Origin: Lepidodermella squamata | Taxonomy: Eukaryota > Gastrotricha | Reading direction: 5' to 3' | Assembly (NCBI GenBank): GCA_047495785.1 | Contig: JBLDXI010000032.1 | Coordinates: 682,001-746,000 of the forward strand | DNA length: 64,000 nt | Part shown: piece by piece, positions 11,028 to 19,198 of the stretch | Numbering within the stretch: position 1 is the first letter of the stretch | How the letters are laid out: each line of letters begins with the position of its first letter | The notes under the pieces: generated by a model | Told to the model about the DNA's origin: nothing | The model's database searches: none | Seen by the model: only the letters and a program-made list of their open reading frames with translations | Translations under genes and position numbers: made by a program

Positions 11028-11112
11028 CTTGGCAGGGATTCGAACCCTGGTCTCCCGTGAGCAGTTAATCGCAGTTTCTGCGGTTCGAGTCTCCCGAAGG
11101 GCGCTAGCTTTT
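11028..11112. pseudogene. tRNA-like palindromic sequence
   Basis: Minus-strand CAGGGTTCGAATCCCTG is a perfect T-arm, but the 5-prime half does not fold into D and anticodon arms. The whole is bracketed by GCTAGC inverted repeats, and a second B-box-like GGTTCGAGTCTCC lies on the plus strand. It may be a fusion of two tRNA pieces. Confidence 0.4.
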
Positions 11113-11178
11113 CAAAAACTTACTGCTAGTTTTACGTCATATTTGAGAATGCCTTTTTTAATGTTGACTTGAATACAT

Positions 11179-11251
11179 CGGGGGTTAGCTCAAATGGCAG
11201 AGCGCTCGCTTAACATGCGAGAGGCAACGGGATCGGCACCCGTATCCTTTT
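11179..11251 (+). tRNA. tRNA-Ala-like body with anticodon AAC (Val); possibly a pseudogene
   Basis: D-arm GCTCAAATGGCAGAGC, anticodon stem CTCGC/GCGAG with loop TTAACAT (anticodon 11212-11214), and T-stem ACGGG/CCCGT. The body resembles eukaryotic tRNA-Ala, whose loop would normally read TTAGCAT. A G3-U70 pair is present, but the acceptor has only wobble pairs or a mismatch at its end, so activity is doubtful. Confidence 0.55.
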
Positions 11252-11327
11252 TAAAAGATTTTTTGCCACGAATCTTTTGCTTCAGCAGCTTAAATTTGGT
11301 ATTGAATGGCCATGAAAGCCGAAAGGG

Positions 11328-11400
11328 AAAATAGCTTAGTGATTAAGTGTCTGCTCAGTTAGCAGACGATTGAAGATTGAAGGTTCGATCCCCTAAGCCT
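11328..11400 (+). pseudogene. tRNA-like sequence, degenerate
   Basis: TAGCTTAGTGATTAAGTG resembles a D-arm, TCTGC/GCAGA an anticodon stem, and GGTTCGATCCC a B box. Loop TCAGTTA lacks U33, and the acceptor is weak. Confidence 0.45.
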
Positions 11401-11460
11401 TGCTCGATTTTTTGCGATAAGCAGTGAATTTTTGCAAAAACCTCATTTCGGAGCAAAACT

Positions 11461-11532
11461 TTCCCTGACCGGGAATCGAACCCGGGCCGCCGCGGTGAAA
11501 GCGCGGAATCCTAACCACTAGACCATCAGGGA
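11461..11532 (-). tRNA. tRNA-Glu (TTC)
   Basis: Minus strand: acceptor TCCCTGA/TCAGGGA, D-arm GGTCTAGTGGTTAGGATT, anticodon loop CTTTCAC and T-arm CGGGTTCGATTCCCG. It is 72 nt and fully canonical. Confidence 0.95.
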
Positions 11533-11615
11533 TGTGTGAAGATAAATACTGAATGTGAAGATTATGCGATGAATTTTCAATAGCTTGTTGAAATTCAAAT
11601 GAAGAAAAACCTAGT

Positions 11616-11687
11616 GGGCCCGTTCGGGAATTGAACCCGAGACCTCTCGCACCCGAAGCGAGAATCATACCCCTAGACCAACGGGCC
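11616..11687 (-). tRNA. tRNA-Pro (CGG)
   Basis: Minus strand: acceptor GGCCCGT/ACGGGCC, D-arm GGTCTAGGGGTATGATT, anticodon stem TCTCGC/GCGAGA with loop TTCGGGT, and T-arm CGGGTTCAATTCCCG. All arms are canonical. Confidence 0.95.
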
Positions 11688-11756
11688 TGCGATAGAAAAC
11701 CCCCGTGGGCTTCTAACATGGCAATTAGGATAGGCCAATTACGGCGCAAAAAGGTA

Positions 11757-11829
11757 CGCCGAGACCCGGGATCGAACCAGGGACCTTTAGATCTTCAGTC
11801 TAACGCTCTCCCAACTGAGCTATCTCGGC
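11757..11829 (-). tRNA. tRNA-Phe (GAA)
   Basis: Minus strand: acceptor GCCGAGA/TCTCGGC, D-arm GCTCAGTTGGGAGAGC, anticodon stem TTAGA/TCTAA with loop CTGAAGA, and T-arm TGGTTCGATCCCGGG. Confidence 0.93.
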
Positions 11830-12518
11830 TTGATGGCAAAAGGTAGTCACTTTCCGCTAAATTTCAATTTTCATAATCGCAGAAAAAATAAATGGCGCGT
11901 GTCGCGTGCTCTTTGAACCAACCAATCACAGACTTGAAACCATCCGACCAATCAGATAATTGTGGATTCACTGGTTCCACCAAGATCAATTAAGCTAATT
12001 TCAGATGTCAACAATCAGTACGGCCTCTCACCTCATTTTTGTTACCAGTTGCTGAAGATTATCAATTACAGAATTAGTTAAATTTACATCGTAACAATAA
12101 TAGTTCAGCATAGTTTAAGGAGAATGGCAATTCGCGAGGTTTGCATGGCCACTGGCGTTAAGGTCGCGGGCGTTAGGGTCCCGAGCTGAGGAGTCGCGAC
12201 CTATTTTCAGATTCAAATTATTTGGAAATTATTATTAAGAAATTCGGAAAAATAAGTATTAATTCTTGGCCGAAACGTCGTGAGCTGAATAGTCGCTGGC
12301 TGAATAGTGAATAGGCGTAAAAGTCGGGACGCAAAGTTCCCCAGCAGAATTGCCGGGACGGAAATGTCACACGACCAAAAAAATTAGTTGGTCAAATTAG
12401 TAGCTCAACATTTATCACATCCTATCTCCCCGTTTCCAATAGTCCTGAGTCGACAGAATTTGGAGGGCCATCCACAATGACGTGAAGCCCATACTTTTCC
12501 GTACTTTTCCCATACTTT

Positions 12519-12652
12519 CCCATACCATTCATCGTTTTGATATGTAGCAGTGATCAGTCAACAATTTGGATCAATAGTACAGTAGTACAGTGTGTAAAAA
12601 TAATAAAGATAATATTAAAAATTAAAACAAAATCTCAACAACTTCATACGAA
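12519..12652 (-). repeat. LINE 3-prime UTR-like segment
   Basis: It matches 5995-6110 nearly base for base (TTCATCGTTTTGATATGTAG, AACAAAATCTCAACAACTTC). It abuts gypsy reverse-transcriptase sequence directly, and LINE coding sequence resumes only at about 13125. This makes the block part of a mosaic. Confidence 0.7.
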
Positions 12653-12654
12653 GC

Positions 12655-13130
12655 CGAAGTGCAGGACAGGCCGCCAGTGCCAATCAACGCGGTACAATCC
12701 GGCTAAGGAAATATCGAGCGGAACGGCATCACTTCCGGAAGGCCTCGATTTAAGCTCACCTCAGCTAACAAAGGAGCAGAGGCAACGACTCGAAGCTCTT
12801 CTTCGCGAGTACAGCGACATTTTCTCGAAAGGAAAGCGAGATTTGGGCAAGTGCAGCAAGGAACGGGAAGTCATCCGGCAAGAAATTGACGAGATGCTCG
12901 AAGCAGGCGTCGTCGAACCCAGCACGAGCGGATGGGCCAGTCCAATCGTTTTGGTCCCCAAAAAGGATGGTACGGTGAGGTTCTGTATCGATTTTAGACG
13001 GCTCAATTCTATGACAGAAAAGGATGCTTTTCCGTTACCCCGGATCGACGACACCCTTGACGCCCTGTCCGGAGCAGCCTGGTTCAGCGGGATCGACCTT
13101 GCATCCGGCTACTGGCAAGTGGGTCGCGTG
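12655..13130 (+). mobile_element. Ty3/gypsy retrotransposon fragment: reverse transcriptase N-terminal part
   Basis: The frame reads LTKEQRQRLEALLREYSDIF, then IDEMLEAGVVEPSTSGWASP, VLVPKKDGTVRFCIDFRRLN and FSGIDLASGYWQV. These are the opening blocks of a Ty3/gypsy reverse transcriptase. The expected stretch between the aspartic-protease linker and IRQEIDEML is shortened. The fragment ends where antisense LINE sequence begins, so the YxDD block and RNase H are missing. The element is dead in this copy. Confidence 0.85.
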
Positions 13131-15318
13131 TTTTTGATTCACGTCGACCCAACCTAGACGGCGTCTCAATGGTTCGGGATCAGCCAAGGGATGTGCACCG
13201 CAAATGACACGAATGGCCCGATCTTGAGTTGATTGCAATTTGGCTAGCGAACTCGGCGCTGCCTGACCCAGCGTGATGTCACCGTAATTCAAATGACTAT
13301 TCGTAACACAAGCCCGTTGGCCATCATAATCGCCGTCTTTCTATCGACAAACTTGACGGCCAAGCGAAGGGCGTATAGCCCTCTTCTCGCCTTGCTCTTG
13401 GCACTCCTTATTTGTTTCTTGAAGTCTGTCGTCGATGATAAATCCGAGAGTTATCATTTCATTTGACGGTTGGACAACCGCATCGCCGATAGTGATAGCG
13501 AAGTTTGGAGCCGAAGGAACGGCGCACTTGAGTATCATAAATTGAGACTTCTTACCATTGACAAGTAGAGAATTGTTTGCCAACCACTTGCAGACCCGGT
13601 TCATTTCATTTTGTAATTCATTGTAATTCAATTCATTGATATTACGGCTTGCAAAGTAGATCGTGATGTCGTCGGCGTATTGTTTTATTTTGCAATGCGT
13701 AACAACCGACGGTAGCTCGTTTACGTAAACAGTGAACATCAATGGGCCGAGAACGGATCCCTGCGGCACTACATGATGTATTGGTTCAAAGGATGAAAGT
13801 TCGCAATTGACCTTTGTAGCCTGTCTTCGATTGCCCAGATAACTCCGCAAAAGTCGAATCGCTTGTTTCGTCAGGCCTGCACTTCGGAACAATTCAAGAA
13901 TACCCTCGTGATTGAGAGTATCGAAGGCTTTCGAAAGATCAATCGACATGGCTCCAACGACGAACCGCCTTTCTTCGGTTTTGGCCTGAAGTCACCAATG
14001 ACTCGCCAGATTTTTCGCGGATCTCGCCCGGCATCAGAAATTCGCTTTCGGTATTTTGCCCGTCTTTCTTTCCGACGCAGTCTTTGGCGTTGACGTCGGG
14101 AGAGATTTGGGTCCATATTCGTTCGATGTTTCTTCCTCATGTCAGGTTTTTTGACGATCAATGGCGCAACTTCGTTTAAAACCTCTAGTAGATAACATTT
14201 AAGTTTCTGCCATAGACCTTCGCAATCTAGCGCATCGCAATCCAAATTGGCGAGTTTCTCTTGTAACCGGCAATTCAACCTACCGAGTCAACACCACGCA
14301 GATCACGAATAAGGCGAACGTTCGATCGGCTAGGTTTCACGTCGCCTTTATCACGAATAACCATGGCAGTCCCGTAATGGTCGCTGAGACCAACAACTGA
14401 GCCACTCTCTGCTATTTCGAATACAGGAATGTTGGACCAATAGTGATCCAGGCATTTGCCTGATGCAGGTCGAGTAACTACGTTCGAGTAGGCTGGTTGC
14501 ATACCGAAGTCGCCGAAGACCTCCCGTATAGCCGCCGCCACTTTCGGGGTTAACAAAAATTCCAATTGAAGTCACCTGTGATTACATGATAATCGGCTTA
14601 GGTAGACATGCATTCTGTCAGAAAGTGTTCGAGCTCGTCCGCATCGCTATTAGTAGGGCTACGATAGATCGCAGTAAGAGCCAATCGCTTCCCGGACGGT
14701 AATTGGATGACGCATTGTAAATTTTCGATTGTTTTAGAGGGTATAATTCGCTCGGAAAATACTTTGTAGGCCTTATAGATAAGCACTCCGCCGCCGCCAG
14801 CTCTTTTCTGATTCCGGCCTTTCCAGAAACATTCGTAACCTAGATACGGGTCTTTGAGACCGGGATTAGGCGAAAACTCGTCCTCGACGTGGCTAGGGGT
14901 GCAACCATCGGGTATTTTTGTTTCACCCAGAAGTATAGCCATCGGGCGGATGACCTCTGCGAATTCTGCTAATTCAGGCAGTTTTTCGACAGTCAGCAGT
15001 CCATTAAGATTAGCGTGAAAGAGAGCGTGAAGGTCAGATGAGAAGCGAGACTCGACTAGATCTGTATGTTCGAGTGTCGGCGGAGCCATTTCCGCAACAG
15101 TTTCCGGGGGACCGGGATTGGGCGCGATTCCAGATATCAATAGAAATATCATAATCGTTGCTCTTTGGCGCGTAAGCTGACGAAACGGATTACGAGAATT
15201 GAAGGAGAAGAAAATTGCGTACCACTCATGGGTGATGGTATCAAGGCTTCGACCGTCATGAATCGAAGGGGCACCGTTGTCACAGACGCCGTTACCATGG
15301 AAACCGTTGCTAAGCATA
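13125..15318 (-). mobile_element. Non-LTR retrotransposon (CR1/Jockey-like), antisense to the gypsy element, defective
   Basis: Read on the minus strand from 15317: an N-terminal LISGIAPNPGPP stretch, then an apurinic/apyrimidinic-type endonuclease (FHANLNGL, LGETKIPDG, GGGGVLIYK, LALTAIYRSP), a linker, and a reverse transcriptase (VPQGSVLGPLMF, YADDITIYF, LLVNGKKSQ). The C-terminal part is joined at about 13340. Frameshifts separate the pieces near 14565-14600, 14275 and 13870-13950, and the 3-prime end is missing. The order endonuclease-RT and the motifs fit the CR1/Jockey group; exact clade unassigned. Confidence 0.85.
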
Positions 15319-15712
15319 CCGCAGGCTCTGCAAAACCGCGTGCTTCAAAATCTTCATAAGGATGTACACGCAGGACACCTGGGATTTGACCGCGCACTGG
15401 ATCGAGTTCGTCAGCGGTTCTACTGGCCTAAGATGGAAGAGACCATCGCCGACTATGTTCGTAATTGTTTGGAATGTCAACAGCGGAAGGCTCCAATTGC
15501 TCACCCGGTTGCACCTTGCACCCTTGCAGCCGATTGATACAACCGAACCAATGGCGTTGGTAGCCTGGGATGTCATGGGCCCGATCCACCCTACATCAAA
15601 GAAAGGAAACAATTATATTTTATTGATTGGCGACTATTTCACGAAGTATATAGAAGGGTATCCACTAAAGAATATTACCGCAGAAACGGTAGCCGATTGT
15701 CTATTACATAAT
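15310..15712 (+). mobile_element. Ty3/gypsy fragment: integrase zinc-binding domain and start of catalytic core
   Basis: The frames read VLQNLHKDVHAGHLGFDRAL and YVRNCLECQQRK, the H2C2 zinc-binding domain, then WDVMGPIHPTSK and ILLIGDYFTKYIEGYPL from the integrase core. One frameshift lies near 15500-15540. The sequence is cut after codon AAT at 15710-15712 by the TIR element that follows. Confidence 0.85.
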
Positions 15713-15979
15713 CTTCCCGCATGTGGTGCGTGACAGTGCGGGTGAATGAGTGCGGGATAATCTCCCGCACAATCCCGCAGCAAGTCCCGCACCATCGCGC
15801 AGTAGTGCGGGATCGATGCGTGATACAGTGCGTGATAGGTTCCAGCACCATCGCGCACTGATCCCGCACTATATCCCGCACTATCCCGCACTGTTCCCGC
15901 ACAAGCCTCCCGCACTATCCCGCACAGGACGTCTGAACTATCCCGCACAAAAACATCCTTAAAAATTACAAAACACAAG

Positions 15980-16053
15980 AGCGGCACCGGGATCCGAACT
16001 CGGTACCCAAGCGACGCTAGCGCCGCCAAACCAACTACACCACCGACTCCGCT
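15980..16053 (-). pseudogene. tRNA-like sequence with A- and B-box motifs inside the TIR element
   Basis: On the minus strand TGGTGTAGTTGG is a good A box and GAGTTCGGATCCC a B box. The anticodon-like hairpin GCGGC/GTCGC closes a 6-nt loop, one base short. It could act as an internal Pol III promoter or be a captured tRNA/SINE head. Confidence 0.5.
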
Positions 16054-16189
16054 GTATCGAGAGAGCCGTTTTTGGAATATAAGCCGATTGCAAAGTTACG
16101 GGATGGAAAATAGTTAAAAACAGCTAGAGTCAACATTACTGAGAAACAGGTGTGGCAGTAAAGAGAATAGAAATGGCGTTTGGATTTGA

Positions 16190-16551
16190 CACGCCAATTT
16201 GACACACTTTGCACGCAATTTCACAACGAACCAAGTATCGCCGGACAATAAATCTTATATCGGCGGATAGCCCTCGAAATTCTGTAGAAACTACCAGCGG
16301 CCGCTGTACAAATTCGCCGCCAATCGGGTCGATATCGGCTTCGGAAATCGCGATTTTGGCCTAGGCCGCACGCCAATTTGACACACTTTGCACGCAATTT
16401 CACAACGAACCAAGTATCGCCGGACAATAAATCTTATATCGGCGGATAGCCCTCGAAATTCTGTAGAAACTACCAGCGGCCGCTACAAATTCGCCGCCAA
16501 TCGGGTCGATATATCGGCTTCGGAAATCGCGATTTTGGCCTTGGCGGCACG
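16190..16551. repeat. Tandem duplication of a 179-bp unit
   Basis: 16190-16368 is repeated at 16369-16551 with few changes, each unit running from CACGCCAATTTGACACACTT to the GCGATTTTGGCC box. It lies wholly inside the TIR element. Confidence 0.9.
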
Positions 16552-16811
16552 TTAAAATGGTAACATGTTTGACATTGATATTGAAGTTTCCCGTGAATAT
16601 ATCCCGCTTATCGACTCCCGCACTCTTTTTGCGGGACCCTTTTTTTGTAGGTGCGGGTTTCAATGCGGGACTGTCCCGCACGCCGTCCAGCAGTTTATGC
16701 GGGCCTGTCACGCAGTGTGTGCGGGACAGACGCGCACACTTTCACCTTTCACGCACTTCATGCGGGTCTGTCCCGCACTCGTCACGCACTGTCCCGCACT
16801 AGTGCGGGAAG

Positions 16812-17920
16812 ATGGTGTATATTTAGATTTCGTGTTCCGATGGGGGCGCAGTCAAGTCCTTTTGAATGACAATGGAAGGAACTTTGAAGCCAAGCTGATA
16901 AATGATATTTGCGCCATTCTGAGAACAAAGCATGTGCATACTACTCCATATCACGCTGTGGGCAATGGATTTATCGAGCGTATGAACAAAACAGTTCAGG
17001 ATATTATAGTCATGTATCTAACGCCAGCCACTCAATTCGACTGGGATGTTTACCTGCGATCTGCGTTGTTCGCGTATAACACAAGCACACACGAATCAAC
17101 GACGTACTCGCCATTCTACCTGATGACGGGACGGCATGCAAAGCTACCAATAGATGTTGCCATTCAAGAACCAGCACTCAGCGCCGAAATGCAACAGCGC
17201 AGTGAGTACGCGCAAAAAGTATACGCGCGCCTACGCACCGCGTTCAAAGAAACCCGAGATAAGCTGGCGCAGGCTAGGGCTAAGCAGAAGCGGCAATACG
17301 ACCAGGGTAGCAAAAACAGCGAGCCGTTTCAAGAAGGGGAACTGGTGTGGCTACATAACCCAGTAGTAAAGAAGGGGCAATCAGCTAAGTTCCACTGTGC
17401 GTGGCGCGGACCATATACTGTGGTAGCGCGCTACGGAGCGTTGAATTATGCTATCAGGCTTTTCAACGGTAGCGGGAAAGAAAAAGTAGTGCACCGGAAT
17501 CGGCTAAAGGAATATTGTGGCGATGCGCCAACACAGTTGGATAAAGTTACTACGTATGAGCTGGAGCAACAACAGCAGCGAACGGCAAAAGGCATCGCGC
17601 AAACCACGATTCAGAAAAAGAACCGCACACTACAGCTACTACCCGCGGATGATTATGAATGGGATTATGGCGGAGGCACAGAACTAATCTCAGCACCACA
17701 AGCACAGCCAGCGCCGGTGGTTCATAACGGCGCAAGAACGGTGAGCGCCGAGGAAGTACAGCGAATACTGGCCTATCAACCAGTAGTTCGAATCAAGCCC
17801 GCACAAATAATACAACCCGTTACGTATAGTCAGGCACTTAGTCAGAGCCTGGAGCCGGCAATCAGCACGCACACATCAGACGGAGCACCCAAGTACCAGC
17901 GACACAACGCAGGCCGCTAA
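16812..17920 (+). mobile_element. Ty3/gypsy fragment: integrase core end, GPY/F domain and pol C-terminus
   Basis: After the insertion the frame continues VLLNDNGRNFE, TPYHAVGNGFIERMN (integrase D and E blocks) and AYNTSTHESTTYSPFYLMTG, then the GPY/F module (GELVWLHNP, CAWRGPYTVV, HRNRLKEY), and about 130 residues of unconserved tail. The fragment is open to a stop at 17920. The catalytic Asp and Glu regions are retained, but the rest of pol is disrupted upstream. Confidence 0.88.
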
Positions 17921-18212
17921 GAAATCGGAAAATAGTAGCAACAGCAGCGCAAAACGGGAACTGCCAGATCGAGCAGCCAGGAGAGAGATTTGTTATAAGG
18001 AAAAACGAATTAATCAAGCCGAATACCGGGAAAACAAATGGAACACGAAGATAAGTGAAAGGCAGACCACCGAGAATGCATCAAAGTATTCAATCAAAAG
18101 ATGAATCGTCAGCAAGGCGTCTTTAAATAAAAATGTCCATGGAAAAGAGCCGGCGTGTAATCTTTTGATTGAAAGTACGTAAACACAGTTAAAAGGGAAA
18201 CGCATCGACGTT

Positions 18213-18494
18213 TTGAAAAAATTGTGTAATTACTTTAGCGCCGCAAAGACGGTATTAAAGGCCTTCGCGGCAATAGCCATGGCTATGGCTACTGTATACA
18301 TGGTATATCTGTCAAAGCATAAGTTTGAATCGGTGATTAAGGAAGCACAGACTATCGGTACTATAACGATGGATCCCGGAGAGGAATCGGCGTCGGGATC
18401 CGCGTGCTACTGCGAACAAGAGAACGTCGCGGAAATAATTAACTACTCAGAACTGGACAGAAGCAAGCCCGCCGCGGCAAGAACACAGAAGTGA
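18213..18494 (+). CDS. Small accessory frame downstream of gypsy pol, with a membrane segment
   Basis: A 93-aa frame begins MKKLCNYFSAAKTVLK, followed by one hydrophobic segment (AFAAIAMAMATVYMVYL) and a polar tail. It shares the higher GC of the gypsy region and overlaps the next frame by a few bases. It may be an element-encoded accessory (env-position) protein; nothing in the sequence proves expression. Confidence 0.3.
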   Translation: MKKLCNYFSAAKTVLKAFAAIAMAMATVYMVYLSKHKFESVIKEAQTIGTITMDPGEESASGSACYCEQENVAEIINYSELDRSKPAAARTQK

Positions 18495-19198
18495 TACTGA
18501 TGAATGCCAGCGGAAATGGGCCCGAGGAGCAAAACGTGACAGTGGAACGTGAGCCAAGCCAGATAGAAGAAACAACAACGCTCCGTTACGAAAGCACTAC
18601 GGCGAGAGCCGCAGAAACAGATAAAACGGTGTTAGCTATCGTCAACTCACAGCGATGCAGCCACAAATTTTTAGGAAGTCGAGAATTTTACACCGCGGAT
18701 TGCAACGCCGAAGAAATGCCTCCTCGTCTGGATCCACATTTCTTGGTTCCGCATAAGGCCGATCTGGGCAACTCCACGTGGGGTGCCGCGGTAGGCTGGG
18801 ACGATGACGATGTGTCACTCGATCTGGATGAGTTGGACGCTATTATAGCACTGGCAAATTTGGGCGGGATACCAGAGCCGCAAGTGCTCGAACCTGGCCA
18901 CTGGAGCCAAGGGAACACCAACGGAGGCGCGTACCATTCAGGCCAGACGTCCCTGACTTCGTTGGGGGACGATATCAGCGTATGGCCGGAGCTCATAACG
19001 ACTTGGAGCGAACACTCCGGTATCGATGGGTGGTACGAGCTGGAAGCGGATGCCCGTAGCGAGGCCATCGAGACGTGGCTATGGAATCCCGCACCGCCTC
19101 AGCCAACAGAGCAAGTTCCACTCGATGAGCTGGAGGAAGAACGCCACCCGTGGAACAACTTGGGAAGCGGGTCGCCAAGCTCTTATTACCAGCTCTGA
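18491..19198 (+). CDS. Acidic accessory frame downstream of gypsy pol
   Basis: A 235-aa frame, rich in Asp/Glu/Trp/Pro (DDDDVSLDLDELDAI). It has no recognised domain. It starts at the end of the 93-aa frame, like a coupled pair. Its position between pol and the presumed 3-prime LTR suggests it belongs to the retrotransposon. Confidence 0.35.
   Translation: MILMNASGNGPEEQNVTVEREPSQIEETTTLRYESTTARAAETDKTVLAIVNSQRCSHKFLGSREFYTADCNAEEMPPRLDPHFLVPHKADLGNSTWGAAVGWDDDDVSLDLDELDAIIALANLGGIPEPQVLEPGHWSQGNTNGGAYHSGQTSLTSLGDDISVWPELITTWSEHSGIDGWYELEADARSEAIETWLWNPAPPQPTEQVPLDELEEERHPWNNLGSGSPSSYYQL

Larger units (their letters stand above)
10600..11984. mobile_element. tRNA-gene cassette bounded by about 110-bp inverted repeats
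   Basis: The arm 10600-10711 (CTTAGTGGAACCAGTGAATC onward) is repeated inverted at 11875-11984. The arms remain recognisable through ATCTGATTGGTCGG, GTGATTGGTTGGTTC and the CGCGACACGC box to TTTTTCTGCG. Everything between is tRNA genes or tRNA-like sequences plus short spacers. There is no open frame for a mobilising enzyme. A mobile or amplified cassette is inference from the geometry; no target-site duplication was recognised. Confidence 0.65.
15713..16811. mobile_element. TIR element inserted in gypsy integrase, with dense TCCCGCAC subterminal repeats
   Basis: The ends CTTCCCGCATGTGGTGCG and the inverse of CACTAGTGCGGGAAG form an imperfect TIR of about 30 bp. Removing 15713-16811 and one AT restores the integrase frame exactly (...LLHN-GVYLDFVFRW...), so the target duplication is AT. 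About ten copies of (T)CCCGCAC lie at each end in both orientations. Inside are a tRNA-like sequence (15980-16053, minus) and a tandem duplication of a 179-bp unit. There is no transposase. The superfamily is unknown. Confidence 0.85.

Noticed and set aside
15634-16029. Frames rich in CGIVRD/SRTIPH repeats
   Set aside because: They translate the TCCCGCAC repeat array and are not genes.
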